Positions 1-9,549 of a DNA stretch of 64,000 bases are shown here, piece after piece. Origin of the DNA: Tabrizicola sp. TH137. GTDB taxonomy: Bacteria > Pseudomonadota > Alphaproteobacteria > Rhodobacterales > Rhodobacteraceae. Numbering within the stretch: the first letter of the stretch is position 1; every line of letters starts with the position of its first letter. The stretch covers positions 1-64,000 of the forward strand of contig NZ_PKRQ01000008.1 of NCBI RefSeq assembly GCF_002855575.1, read 5' to 3'. The position numbers were made by a program, and so were the translations under genes. Under the pieces are notes generated by a model. That model had not been told where the DNA came from and made no database searches. It saw nothing but the letters and a program-made list of their open reading frames with translations.

Positions 1-3000
1 CGACCATGACACCCGCCGAAGACCCCGGCATCAGCACCACACCCTCGACAACCGGCGCCGTCGTCCCGCCGCCCGTGCCGGAGCCGGAGCCCGAACCCGT
101 GCCAGTGCCCGAACCCGAGCCGGTGCCCGAACCCGAACCGCTGCCCGAGCCGCTGCCGACGCTGTCGTCGTCGCCATCGTCATCGCCGGTCCCGCTGTCG
201 CCACCGCCGACCGTATCGTCGTCGCCGTCGTCATCATTGCCGCCGTTGCCGGTGTCGTCATCGCCATTGCCGTTGCCGTCGCCATTTCCGGCGCCGTCAC
301 CGTCGCCGTTCCCTGCGCCGCCGCCATTGTCTTCATCCGAGACTTCGAAGATCCGCTCGTCGAGGCCGGTGAGGCCCGTGTTGCGCATCACGATGTCGGC
401 GAAGCTCTGGCCTTCGACGAAGTTCGGGTAGAGGTCGAAGTTTTCCAGCCGGTCGATATAGTAGAAGCGGTCGCCTTCCTGGAGCCGGTCGAGCTGTTCG
501 TGGATCACCACCCAGAAGGTCGAGCCCACGATGCCGCCGTTGACCTTGGCTTCGGCCAGGCCGCCGACCCAGAGATCGACGCGGTCGATGCCTTTCACGG
601 TGAAGGTGCCGTCCCCGTTATCGACAAGGTCGATATCCGGGTTGATCGCCGCGAAGGCATCCGCCGCCGCCTGGTTTTCCAGGACGAGATCGGGGTAGGC
701 TTGGCGGAACTGGTTCAGCACTGCCGCCGACAGGTTGTTGCGGGCCCCGAAATCCTCCCAGCTGACATAGGGTTGCAGCAGGTCGGCATCGACGAAGCTG
801 AGCGCTTCTTGGATGAAGGGGCTTTGCGAGGCCAGAAGCGCCGCCTTGACCTGGTTCAGCGTGCCGATCCCCACATCGCGGCCACGGGCCACGTTGAAGG
901 AGAAGAGGTCGGCGCTGACGCGGACCAGATCGTTGCGGACGCCATCCACCACGTTCACGTCCACCTCTTCGGCGGCCTGTCCGGCGATGCCTTCGAGGAC
1001 AGCACCCGCGCCATATTGCAGGTAGCCGGGCTGCGGCACGTAGCCATATTGGGCCAGTGTCGCGAGGCTTTGCGTGAAGGCGCCTTCGGCATTGGTCGGG
1101 TTGAGGAAGGCATCGAAGAGCGACACCTGCGACACCGTTCCATCCTCGTTCGTCACCGCGATGGTCTGGCCGATCATGGTGTGGCCGAAGCGATAGACCG
1201 CCGAGGCGAATTCATGGCTGATCGCCGCATTCGCATCGGGGTTCCATTCGGTGAAGCCATGGTCGCCCTCGCCGCGGATCCCTTCGCCGCCGAGCAGTTT
1301 TTCGGCGAATTCGGTGAAGACGACGCGCTGATATTCGGCCTCGTTCACGATCTTGGCGGCCTGGAAGAGTTCTTCCGCCGTCAGGACGGTGCCGTTGTCG
1401 GCATAGACGCCTTCAAGCTGATCCACGTGGAAGTTGTGGTTGCGGGCAAAGATCGTGTGCATCGAGGTAAGGGTGATGTTCTCGTTCACACGGCCGTCGC
1501 CTGCCACGATATGGTCGAGCAGGTTGATGTAGGGGTTGGCATCAAGAAGGAGCGGCTGCCCCTCGCCCATGAAGTTGGCGGCGAGTTGCGCCACGACGGC
1601 GGCGTTGAAAGTGCCGTCGGCATTCTTGAGTGCCGGGTAGTATTCGAGCAGGGTCTGACCGCCGTTGGGCAGGTAGTCGCCCTGGAAGATCGTGCCATTC
1701 TCGATGTGGTGTTCCAGCACCTCGCGCAGTGTGGGCAGGAGTTTGTAGCCCGGTGCCGAGGGATCGTCCGCGCCCAGAAGGACGCGGGCGCCCAGACCGC
1801 CGCTGCCGTCGCCTTCGCGCAGAAGCTGGCCGATCATGCTGGTGGACCCATAGACCTGGTTCTGATCCACGAAGGGCGAGGTGATGTTGAGGTGCTGTGC
1901 GGCACCGTCTGCATCGAAACCGTCCACCGAGGCGCGGGTCAGGTCGGCCGGGTTCTGGGCGCGGGCGCCCGTGCCGGGTTCACCGATCTGGACCGTGCCG
2001 GCACCGCCTTTCGGGATGAAGCTGAGGCCGTGGTCGAAGTATTGCGCGAAGGCCATGAAGAAGATGTTGGCCTGCGAGCTGGGTGCGAGATCGGCCTCCT
2101 GCGTGCCGATGATGTTGGAGATGCTGCGCGGATCGAGCCCGTCGAAGATCGGGTTGATCTCGTTGTTGACGCCGCCTTCCTCGCGTTCGCCCGAGCGGTT
2201 GGGCGTGATGCGGATGAAGGGTTCGCCATGGGCGCCCATCGTCGGGTTGTCGGGATTGTTGCCGACACCGGTCAGGGTGCGCACGCCGAGCGCGTTGGCC
2301 GCATCGTCGTTGCCATCGGGATTGATGCCGCGGACAAGGTCGAGGAGGCCTGCCGCATCATTCGCCGTCAGTAGCGGCGCCGGGGTTTCGCCGCCACCCG
2401 AAGTGCCGGCCGGAACCAGCAGCGGCAGGGCGGAGAGCGAGCCGGTGAAGGTCACCGAATGGGTGCCGTTCGACATGGTCACGGTGCCGTTGCCATTGGC
2501 CGTGGGCGTGTAGCTGGCCGGGTTGGCGCCTGCCGGAACCTCGATCACGTCCTGCGCCCGCAGGGTGCCGACCACCATGTCGGTGCCGCCGCCGGTACGG
2601 AAGAGGATCCGGTGAGCGGATTCCAGTGTCGTGATATCGACCGTGTCATTCTCGGTCGAACCGTCGATGGTGATGGTGGAGAAGTTGAGGCTGGTCGGGT
2701 TGAAGTTGCCGATGGCAACGATGCTGTCGCCGCCGACGCCACCTTCGTTGACCACACCGTCGCCGTCATTCGCCGTCGCGTTGAAGGTGTTGATGGTGAT
2801 CTCTTCGATATTGTCGAGTTCGGCGATGAGCGTCGTCACGGTGCCAACGGTGCGCGTGATGACGATTTCGGTGCCGGTCGCCAGCGGGCCGAACTGCGAC
2901 TCGAGCAGTGCGCGGTTTGCACTGTTCGCCGCGCCGTTGCCCTGGACGGCGAAGATGCGGAAGGTTTCGGCCTGAGCGTTGCCGTTCACGACGAAAGTGT

Positions 3001-6000
3001 CGCCGATTGCCGTATTCGCGCCGCCATCGACGATGTCTCGTCCGCCGCCCGCTGCCCAGATGATGGTGTCATCACCTGCGCCGCCCGCGATGACGTCGTC
3101 ACCTGCACCGCCGTTGATCGTGTCGGCGCCGCCGTCACCGTTGAGCACATCTGCCGCCGCGCCGCCGTTGATGATGTCGGCCCCGGCCCCGCCGTTGATG
3201 AGGTCGGCATCGCCCTGACCGTTGATGACATCGGCACCGTTGCCGCCGTCGATCGTATCCGCGCCACCAGCCCCGTTGATGGTGTCGGCGCCGCCGAGAC
3301 CATTGATGAGATCATCAGCCGCGGTTCCGTTGAGGAGATCCGGTCCATTGGTGCCTTCGAAGGCGGCAATCACGCCCGTCTCGCCGGAGATGATCTGGGT
3401 GACATTGCCCTGCCCGTCGGTCGCGGTGACGACGACGCGCAGCGGTTCGCCCAGTTCATCCGCGGTCGGCACGAAGGTTGCGCCGGTTTCGCCGTCGAGA
3501 TCGGTCCAGGTGCCGTCATGCAGGTGCTGCCATTGCAGCGTGAAGGTCACCGGCAGAGCCGTGTCGATGATGTTGGCCACCGACACCGTCAACGCCTGGC
3601 CCACGACCGGGGTCAGGTCCGACAGGGTGATGTCGGCGGTCGTCGGGGTGTCGATGGGGAGGGAGCCGACCGCCACGCGCTGACCGCCGAAGAATTCCAG
3701 CGCTTCGATGTTGCGGAGCGTGTCGGTGCCTTCGTTGACGAGTTTCAGCGCCTCTGCCTCGGTGAAACCAAGGGCTTCGGGATCGCTTTCGGTGACATGG
3801 GTCACGATCACGCGGCCATCGGCCAGGCGGGTGACGGTGTAGTTCGCCCGCACGTCCCAGAACTTGGCCACGTCGGTGGCCGAGTTGGTGGTGTCGCCGT
3901 CCACGACTTCACGGACCATGACGAGCTGGCCGGGCGAGATGGAGCCGTCCAGCAGATGCGTCATGATTTCGGACAGGCTGTCGATCGATTCCGGCACGCC
4001 GTTCGGGCGCGGTCCGGTGATCTGGATGCGCACGTTGAGCCAGTGGTCACCGTCGATGAAATCATCGCCGCCGCGGCCCATGATCGTGTCGGACCCGCCG
4101 CCGCCGAGCAGGATGTTGCCCTTGGTGAAGGCGGCATCCGTGGCGTTGACATAGGCGCCGAGCAGTTCGCGCAGGCCGTCGATCCGGTCGATGCCTTCCT
4201 GGGTCAGTTCATGGCCCGCGAAGGTGGTTTCGTTCTGGCCGAGAGTCACCGCCGGGTCGAGATCGTTGCCGGCACGGTCGTCACCCCAGATCATGTCGTT
4301 CTGATCGAAGCCCGAGGCGCCTTCGACGCGGTCGAAGCGGTTGCGCAGAACGTCCTGCTGGTCGGTGGCGAAGAGCTTGCGGTTGAGGTCGAGATCGGCC
4401 TCGATTGCCACGTCCTTGTAGGTCACCCAGTCGAAGCCGAACATGCCTTCGGCGCGGATGACGCTTTCGCCCATGACCATGATGTCGTCGCCGCTTTCGG
4501 CGTCGAAGTCGGTTTCGTTGTCACCGGCGAACATGATATCATGGCCGATGATGGTGGAGTTGAAGAAAAGTTCGGAGTTGTCGCCCGAGATGACGTCGAA
4601 CCCGCCCTTGCCTTCGATCCAGTCATCGCCTTCGTTGCCGTTCAGAAGGTCTGCACCGGCGCCGCCGAGGATGAAGTCGTTGCCTTCACCCGCCGTGGCA
4701 TGCTTGGCATCGTCTTCGCCCATGATCAGCACGTCGTTGCCGTCGCCGCCGAAGATCAGTTCGGCCGCGCCTGCGCCGGAATGGAGCACGTCGTCGCCGT
4801 CATCGCCATGCAGGAAGGAGACATCGCCGCCGTCGAGGATGATGTCATTGCCCGCGCCACCATGGAGGTGGTTGACGCCTGCGCCGCCGATGATGAGGTC
4901 GTCGCCGCCGTCGCCCCAGGCGGTATCGTCGCCGACATCGCCAATCAGGATGTCGCGGCCGCCGAAGAGACCGGCAATCGCGCTGGTCCCGCCGAGCACC
5001 ACATGTTCGCCGCCGGTGAATTGCAGGCGGTTGTCATACTGGCGGGCGCCGACGGTCTGGAGGACATCTACATCCCGTTCGACCTTTTCGCGTCCCAGGC
5101 CGCCGAGGAAGGGATCGAAGGCTTCGTCGATCGGGTCATCCTCGAACTGGTAGCGGGTATCGACTTCGAGGATGTGGTCCACGTTGCCGAACACCTCGCC
5201 GGGCAGGTGGCTGCCGCCGTTGCCGAAGTCGGTGTTCTTCATGATGATCGAGGCGAAGGAGTTGTTCTCCAGCTCGTTCAGCATGTTCAGACCCTGGGTC
5301 CGGGTCAGGTAGTAGAAGCGGTCGTTGTTCTGAAGGTTCTCCATCTGCACTTCGAAGACGAAGGCGAAGGTGGAGCCGAGCATGCCGCCGAAGGGCATGA
5401 TCTTTTCGGCCAGACCGCCGATCCAGAATTCGACATTGTTCAGGCCGCCGAGATCGCCGGCATAGATGCCGGTGCCCTGAAGGAAGGCCACCCGATCCGG
5501 CGGGGCATCGGGCCCGCCGAGGACAAGGTTCATCGCGGCGATGCGCTTGGCATCCACGGTATCGGCCAGAAGAATGGTTTCATGCGTGCCATAGGCCGCG
5601 ATGAAGTTTATGATCGAAGCCGGGTTCTTCAGGTTCGAGGCGTATTCGATCCAGTTCGCATAGGGTTTCAGCCAGTCGGAACCCGAGGCTTCGTAGAAGG
5701 TCTGGCGGGCGGTCTGGAGCGAGGGGATGCCGGTGTCGCGGCCGCGTGCGATGTTGAGCGCGGCAAGGTCGAGCGGCAGGCCGACGAGGTTGTTGCGCAG
5801 GGCGCTGGTGACGAATTCGTCAATCGCATTGCCGGTTTCGCGGATCACGCCGCGGATGACGGCCCCGGCGGCTTCGGCATCGGTGACGCCCAGTTCATCG
5901 AAGGCGATGGGGTTGAGGAAGGCGTCAAGCAGCTTGGCCGAACCGGAGGTATCGGCGACCTGCTGCCCGGTCGCGGTATCGAGCACCTTGGAGAAGGCGA

Positions 6001-8005
6001 TGGTATCGACGTTCTCGGTCAGCATCGAGTGGCCGAAGCGATACACGACATGGGCGAATTCGGCGACGATGGCCGGGTCGATGTCGGTGATCGAGTTGAA
6101 GATGAAGGCGTCGATGGCCGGATGCACGCGGCGGCCGAATTCTTCGAACACCATGTGCTGATACTGCATTTCGGTGGCGAAGCGGGCCGACTGGAAGAGA
6201 CGCGCGCCGTCCCAGTCGAGTTCGGTGGTGCCGATCTGGGCGAGCGAGGTCAGATCCGTCGAGAGCCACTTGTTGATGAATTCAAGATCGTTGGTGGCAA
6301 GGATCGTGGCCTTCATCTCGGCAACCTGGCGGTTGTGTTCCGAGTGGAAGATGTGGTGGACGGCGGTCAGGCCGAAATTCTCGTTCGCGCGGCCGTCGCC
6401 GGCGATGTAATGCGCGTTCAGGAGTTCGTCATCATAGGTGGTGAAGACGCCGAATTCGTTCGGGGTCTGCGGATTGCCGGCGATGCTGTCGGCATCGGCC
6501 AGCTTTTCCTCCAGCCCGCGGGGGCCGGTGCTGCGGTCGGGGTCCACGAAGCCGGGATTGGCGTCATGGGCGATGTCTTCGAGGAAGGCATGGCCCGTCG
6601 GGATCGCGCCGATCGTGTCATGCACATCGGCATAGGAGGTGAGGACGGCGGTCGGCTGGCCGGTGACGCCATCGACCTTCATGATCTGCACCTTGCCATC
6701 CTGGAGGATGAGGTTGCCGTAAGCATCGGTGGCCAGCAGCGGCACGCGATGGACGTCGAGATCGGAGAGTTCGATCCCGAGCATTTCGAGCGCCTGACGC
6801 TTTACATCCGCCCAAGTGGCCATGCCGTCCCCTGCGCCATGCAGCAATTCCCCCGTCGGGACGGGCATGAACTGCGGGTGCAGGCCGGGATTGGCAGGGT
6901 CATAAGCCGGGTTGGCGACCATCTTGTATTCGCGCAGGAAGACCTGGTGCGAGGCGTGAGAGGAATAGGTCTGGTTCTGGTCCACCCAGGGGGTGGTCTT
7001 GTTGGAATGTTCGCGGATGTCGTCGCTGGGGATATCGTCCGCGGTGCCGAAGATGCCGTCGGCGCCCGGCAGGTTGGGGGTGCCGACGATGCCGTCGGGC
7101 CCGGCCTGATTGGTGGCGCGGGTCAGGACCATGAAATTGGAGCGGCCGCCTTCGACATAGAGCGGATCATCCTGGGCGAGGGGGATATAGACGGTGCCGG
7201 AGCCGCCCTTGCCGACGAGATCGAGCCCGTGGTCGAAGAACTGGCCGAAGAGCGTCATCCAGGTGTTGAAGGGCGCGGTCAGGCCTTCGTCCGGCGAGAC
7301 ATCGGGGATGAGGATGTTGATGTCGCCCTTGGGCGAAAGGTCGACCGGAATGGAGTACTGGAAGACCAGGGAATCCACACCGGCGCGTTCCGTGGCGACG
7401 ATTGCCTGCTGGGCGGCGATGGCTGCCGCGTCGGGGATGGGTGCGGCCTGGAGCGTTTCGAGGACCTTCAGCGCGTCGGTGTATTCCGTATAGGCGGTGA
7501 TGATGGTCTGGGCGGTGGGAACGACCTGGTTCGATGCCACGCCCGAGAAGCGGATCAGGGCGGCCGAGACGGCGGCGATGTTGGCCAGCGACTGGTCGGC
7601 CACGAGGTTGGAGATCAGGCGCGGGTCGCCGTCGATGACGTTGCCCGAGGTCTGGGTGTAGCTGTTGTTGCCTTGCGTGGGCGTCGCGAGGAAGCCGAAG
7701 CCGGGTGCGACCGGACCGGCATCCTGGAAGACCGGGTCGAGCAGGCGCGGCATGACCTGATCGGCCGAGCCCCAGAGTTCGCGGCCTTCGATCAGGTTGT
7801 TGTAGGTGCCGTCCACCGTCCGAACCCCGAAGGGCAGGTGCGGATCGGGGACCAGCGCGCGGAGCGCGTTCCCGATCTCGATCTGCTTTTGCTCCATCGT
7901 CAGGTCGGTGCGGGCCATGATCGTGGCCGTCACGGTGGCGTGGGCCTCGGAGATTTCGATCTGCTTGAGAATGAATTCGAGGTCGTGACGGTTTGCGGTG
8001 ACCAT
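1..8005 (-). CDS. Giant RTX heme peroxidase with two animal-type peroxidase domains (MopA-like), 3' end beyond window
   Basis: The frame is open for 2668 codons from ATG 8005-8003 and leaves the window without a stop, so the C-terminus is missing. Two animal heme peroxidase domains are visible. Domain 1 (about residues 150-930) has GQFFDHGLDL (distal Gln/Asp/His, about residue 257), DGRANEN followed by SEHNR (catalytic Arg, about 535) and YRFGHSM (proximal His, about 655). Domain 2 (about 1870-2545) repeats all three: AQYFDHGLSF, DGRVNEN and YRFGHTM. Between them lie RTX GGxGxDxxx repeats, an Ig-like stretch (about 1450-1545) and a second RTX block. An acidic Gly/Asp/Asn/Ser linker follows domain 2. 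There is no N-terminal signal peptide, as is usual for RTX proteins exported by type I secretion. The family includes MopA peroxidases of Mn(II)-oxidising alphaproteobacteria. The Mn or halide role is inferred; the peroxidase and RTX assignment is firm. Confidence 0.93.
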   Translation of the reverse strand, partial: MVTANRHDLEFILKQIEISEAHATVTATIMARTDLTMEQKQIEIGNALRALVPDPHLPFGVRTVDGTYNNLIEGRELWGSADQVMPRLLDPVFQDAGPVAPGFGFLATPTQGNNSYTQTSGNVIDGDPRLISNLVADQSLANIAAVSAALIRFSGVASNQVVPTAQTIITAYTEYTDALKVLETLQAAPIPDAAAIAAQQAIVATERAGVDSLVFQYSIPVDLSPKGDINILIPDVSPDEGLTAPFNTWMTLFGQFFDHGLDLVGKGGSGTVYIPLAQDDPLYVEGGRSNFMVLTRATNQAGPDGIVGTPNLPGADGIFGTADDIPSDDIREHSNKTTPWVDQNQTYSSHASHQVFLREYKMVANPAYDPANPGLHPQFMPVPTGELLHGAGDGMATWADVKRQALEMLGIELSDLDVHRVPLLATDAYGNLILQDGKVQIMKVDGVTGQPTAVLTSYADVHDTIGAIPTGHAFLEDIAHDANPGFVDPDRSTGPRGLEEKLADADSIAGNPQTPNEFGVFTTYDDELLNAHYIAGDGRANENFGLTAVHHIFHSEHNRQVAEMKATILATNDLEFINKWLSTDLTSLAQIGTTELDWDGARLFQSARFATEMQYQHMVFEEFGRRVHPAIDAFIFNSITDIDPAIVAEFAHVVYRFGHSMLTENVDTIAFSKVLDTATGQQVADTSGSAKLLDAFLNPIAFDELGVTDAEAAGAVIRGVIRETGNAIDEFVTSALRNNLVGLPLDLAALNIARGRDTGIPSLQTARQTFYEASGSDWLKPYANWIEYASNLKNPASIINFIAAYGTHETILLADTVDAKRIAAMNLVLGGPDAPPDRVAFLQGTGIYAGDLGGLNNVEFWIGGLAEKIMPFGGMLGSTFAFVFEVQMENLQNNDRFYYLTRTQGLNMLNELENNSFASIIMKNTDFGNGGSHLPGEVFGNVDHILEVDTRYQFEDDPIDEAFDPFLGGLGREKVERDVDVLQTVGARQYDNRLQFTGGEHVVLGGTSAIAGLFGGRDILIGDVGDDTAWGDGGDDLIIGGAGVNHLHGGAGNDIILDGGDVSFLHGDDGDDVLHSGAGAAELIFGGDGNDVLIMGEDDAKHATAGEGNDFILGGAGADLLNGNEGDDWIEGKGGFDVISGDNSELFFNSTIIGHDIMFAGDNETDFDAESGDDIMVMGESVIRAEGMFGFDWVTYKDVAIEADLDLNRKLFATDQQDVLRNRFDRVEGASGFDQNDMIWGDDRAGNDLDPAVTLGQNETTFAGHELTQEGIDRIDGLRELLGAYVNATDAAFTKGNILLGGGGSDTIMGRGGDDFIDGDHWLNVRIQITGPRPNGVPESIDSLSEIMTHLLDGSISPGQLVMVREVVDGDTTNSATDVAKFWDVRANYTVTRLADGRVIVTHVTESDPEALGFTEAEALKLVNEGTDTLRNIEALEFFGGQRVAVGSLPIDTPTTADITLSDLTPVVGQALTVSVANIIDTALPVTFTLQWQHLHDGTWTDLDGETGATFVPTADELGEPLRVVVTATDGQGNVTQIISGETGVIAAFEGTNGPDLLNGTAADDLINGLGGADTINGAGGADTIDGGNGADVINGQGDADLINGGAGADIINGGAAADVLNGDGGADTINGGAGDDVIAGGAGDDTIIWAAGGGRDIVDGGANTAIGDTFVVNGNAQAETFRIFAVQGNGAANSANRALLESQFGPLATGTEIVITRTVGTVTTLIAELDNIEEITINTFNATANDGDGVVNEGGVGGDSIVAIGNFNPTSLNFSTITIDGSTENDTVDITTLESAHRILFRTGGGTDMVVGTLRAQDVIEVPAGANPASYTPTANGNGTVTMSNGTHSVTFTGSLSALPLLVPAGTSGGGETPAPLLTANDAAGLLDLVRGINPDGNDDAANALGVRTLTGVGNNPDNPTMGAHGEPFIRITPNRSGEREEGGVNNEINPIFDGLDPRSISNIIGTQEADLAPSSQANIFFMAFAQYFDHGLSFIPKGGAGTVQIGEPGTGARAQNPADLTRASVDGFDADGAAQHLNITSPFVDQNQVYGSTSMIGQLLREGDGSGGLGARVLLGADDPSAPGYKLLPTLREVLEHHIENGTIFQGDYLPNGGQTLLEYYPALKNADGTFNAAVVAQLAANFMGEGQPLLLDANPYINLLDHIVAGDGRVNENITLTSMHTIFARNHNFHVDQLEGVYADNGTVLTAEELFQAAKIVNEAEYQRVVFTEFAEKLLGGEGIRGEGDHGFTEWNPDANAAISHEFASAVYRFGHTMIGQTIAVTNEDGTVSQVSLFDAFLNPTNAEGAFTQSLATLAQYGYVPQPGYLQYGAGAVLEGIAGQAAEEVDVNVVDGVRNDLVRVSADLFSFNVARGRDVGIGTLNQVKAALLASQSPFIQEALSFVDADLLQPYVSWEDFGARNNLSAAVLNQFRQAYPDLVLENQAAADAFAAINPDIDLVDNGDGTFTVKGIDRVDLWVGGLAEAKVNGGIVGSTFWVVIHEQLDRLQEGDRFYYIDRLENFDLYPNFVEGQSFADIVMRNTGLTGLDERIFEVSDEDNGGGAGNGDGDGAGNGDGNGNGDDDTGNGGNDDDGDDDTVGGGDSGTGDDDGDDDSVGSGSGSGSGSGTGSGSGTGTGSGSGSGTGGGTTAPVVEGVVLMPGSSAGVMV
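62..345 (-). repeat. Low-complexity acidic linker in the peroxidase
   Basis: This in-frame stretch codes for about 95 residues made almost only of Gly, Asp, Asn, Ser and Thr, in GNGDGDG-, DDDGDDD- and GSGSGTG-like runs. It joins the second peroxidase domain to whatever follows beyond the left edge (the next residues read TTAPVVEGVVLMPG). The codons are short tandem GC-rich units, so length variation between strains is likely. It may act as a flexible spacer or a weak Ca/Mn-binding tail. Confidence 0.85.
3020..3365 (-). repeat. Hemolysin-type calcium-binding (RTX) repeats, block 2
   Basis: About twelve consecutive nonapeptide-like units of the form (N/D)GGxGADxI(N/D) lie between the Ig-like stretch and the second peroxidase domain of the giant protein. 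The units are much more uniform than those of block 1; GADxING recurs almost exactly. Such repeats form parallel beta-rolls that bind Ca2+ outside the cell. Confidence 0.92.
4580..4975 (-). repeat. Hemolysin-type calcium-binding (RTX) repeats, block 1
   Basis: Degenerate GGxGxDxxx units (for example GGAGNDIIL, GGDGNDVLI, GGAGADLLN) directly follow the first peroxidase domain. A short satellite (GGGGSDTIMGRGGDDFIDG) occurs at about 4040-4110. They are more diverged than block 2, which suggests the two blocks arose or expanded at different times. Confidence 0.9.
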
Positions 8006-8657
8006 GTTCGTAATCCTGTGTCGAGGGTGATGCGCGTTGCGGCCGTGCGCGAATGGGAATGATTTACGTTCGCAAGTTGGGGGCGTTCCGACAAATGGCG
8101 GGGGTCCAACGATCCATCCGTCTACGGTCCAATGCGGGATGCGACCTTGGTCTGAAGAGGTCGGAGGCGGCGGTGTGCTGTTGGCGTGGCGTGGAGGCGG
8201 GGGGTGGGGGAAAGGGCATCCACCTTTCGTTTAAGGCGGGGTTTCGGGCGGGAATCCGCCGCAGGCCTTTCACGACAGGAAAGAATGCTTCGCCGCGATT
8301 GCAGGCGCCGGCCTTGCTGGACGAATCAGTTTACGTAGCGCCAATAACCGACAGTTTCCGCTGACTCCCGGCATTCAACCTATGGGAGAACCCCATCGGT
8401 GATCGCGCCCAAGTTCCGCCCCATTTCAGGCCAAGTCACGGATGGGGAAAACTTTCTCTGTTTGCAACCTGGAAACGAACACCGGGCAACTGATTGAATT
8501 ATCAAGTCCCCGGGGGGGCAATCGTGGCCAAACTATGTCCGAAAGCCGACAAGATATAAACTTTCGTTTAGACCTGAGCCCAAATTAAGGTAGGTTAACT
8601 GTGGGGGCATTGGGAAGCGACCGGGACAACCGGTCCGACTCTGCAAGTGGGACTGAC
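8006..8657. promoter_or_regulatory. Long divergent control region between peroxidase and response regulator
   Basis: About 650 bp hold no convincing gene. The short frames here (for example 8053-8364 on the plus strand) have no recognisable product. The half next to the response regulator, roughly 8440-8600, is clearly more AT-rich than the surroundings and includes GATATAAACTTTCG near 8553. It is therefore the likely place for promoters and operators. The ribosome site of the peroxidase is weak (ACAGGAT before ATG 8005). An alternative GTG start for the regulator exists at 8601. Confidence 0.5.
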
Positions 8658-9320
8658 ATGCTGAAACTCGTTCTTATCGACGACCATCCGATCGTTCTTG
8701 CCGGTCTGGTGGATATCCTGCGCAACCACGCGCAGTACCAGGTCGTGAACACCGGATCGACTGCGGAAGCTGCACTCCGCCATGTCCGTGAAGGTGAATG
8801 CGATGTGCTGATCGCGGACCTGAACCTTCCGGGGGACATGGTCGAGACGATCCGCCAGATCCGAGCCGAAAATCCGGTCGTGAAGATCCTGGTCTTCACC
8901 GCCAGCGCCAGCCCCGACTCCTGCTTGCAGGTGATGGCGGCCGGGGCGAATGGATTTGTCCTTAAGGGAAGCTCGGGCGGTGACCTGTTCTACGCGATCG
9001 AAGAGGTTGCGGCGGGCAAGGAATTCATCTCCTCCTCGATGGCGTCGAAGGTGATCCGCGAGATGCGGATGGCCGAGCAGCGGAAGCAGGAACGTGCCTC
9101 CGTCGCGCTGAATTCGCGCGAGGATCAGGTGGTTCGGGAACTGCTGAACGGCGCGTCCAACAAGGAAATCGCGAACAAGCTGAACCTGTCGGACAAGACG
9201 GTGAAGCACTACATGACGCAGATCATGCAGAAGTTCAACGCGCGCAACCGGCTGGAAGTGGTGCTGGAAGTGCAGCGGATGAACGGTTCGGCGACGACCC
9301 CGCCGCGCTATTACGCCTGA
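8658..9320 (+). CDS. Orphan LuxR/NarL-family response regulator
   Basis: A 220-residue two-domain regulator. The N-terminal receiver (1-120) has the acidic pair D8/D9, the phospho-acceptor D54 in LIADLNLPG and the conserved K103 in VLKG. The C-terminal LuxR helix-turn-helix (about 150-208) reads LNSREDQVVREL, GASNKEIANKL, SDKTVKHYMTQIMQKF. ATG 8658 was chosen because it starts directly at the receiver fold (MLKLVLIDDH); GTG 8601 would add 19 non-conserved residues. No sensor kinase is encoded nearby. Its position, divergent from the giant peroxidase across a long control region, makes the peroxidase an obvious candidate target, but that is inference. Confidence 0.93.
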   Translation: MLKLVLIDDHPIVLAGLVDILRNHAQYQVVNTGSTAEAALRHVREGECDVLIADLNLPGDMVETIRQIRAENPVVKILVFTASASPDSCLQVMAAGANGFVLKGSSGGDLFYAIEEVAAGKEFISSSMASKVIREMRMAEQRKQERASVALNSREDQVVRELLNGASNKEIANKLNLSDKTVKHYMTQIMQKFNARNRLEVVLEVQRMNGSATTPPRYYA

Positions 9321-9420
9321 TCCCCGAAGCCTTGCCGTAACCGGTGCTTGGACCGGAGGCGGCAGGCGGGGCGCAGGTCCGACGTAGGCAGAGATTCCCA
9401 TAACAATCATGCGGTTGCAG

Positions 9421-9440
9421 CCCGCCCCCTTTGGGGCGGG
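9421..9440 (+). terminator. GC-rich hairpin after the response regulator
   Basis: CCCGCCCC-CTTT-GGGGCGGG is a perfect 8-bp stem with a 4-nt loop, 100 bp past the regulator stop. No clear T-run follows, so termination is possible but not certain. Confidence 0.4.
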
Positions 9441-9549
9441 GGCGGAGCCTTGATGCCCTTTCCCGCCCGTCGGCGGCGAGATTGGCACAGAGAAATGAAC
9501 ACTTCCGCAGGGCCGGGACCGGCTGCGGACAGGATCGGAGTAAAGTGAC

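Noticed and set aside
6-431. Plus-strand frame rich in Pro/Glu (PEPEPVPEP repeats)
   Set aside because: This is the antisense reading of the acidic Gly/Asp/Ser linker; the peroxidase frame explains it.
3020-3365. CRISPR-like array
   Set aside because: The regular spacing is due to 27-bp coding units of RTX nonapeptides, translated in one frame without unique spacers.
2459-8062. A plus-strand frame open for 1867 codons opposite the peroxidase (and another at 500-2374)
   Set aside because: It is the mirror of the RTX peroxidase gene. GC-rich third positions remove stops from the antisense frame, and its composition (runs of V, G, D, A) matches no protein family.
8053-8364. Possible small gene of 103 codons in the peroxidase control region
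   Set aside because: No recognisable domain, poor ribosome site and overlap with the most probable promoter area.
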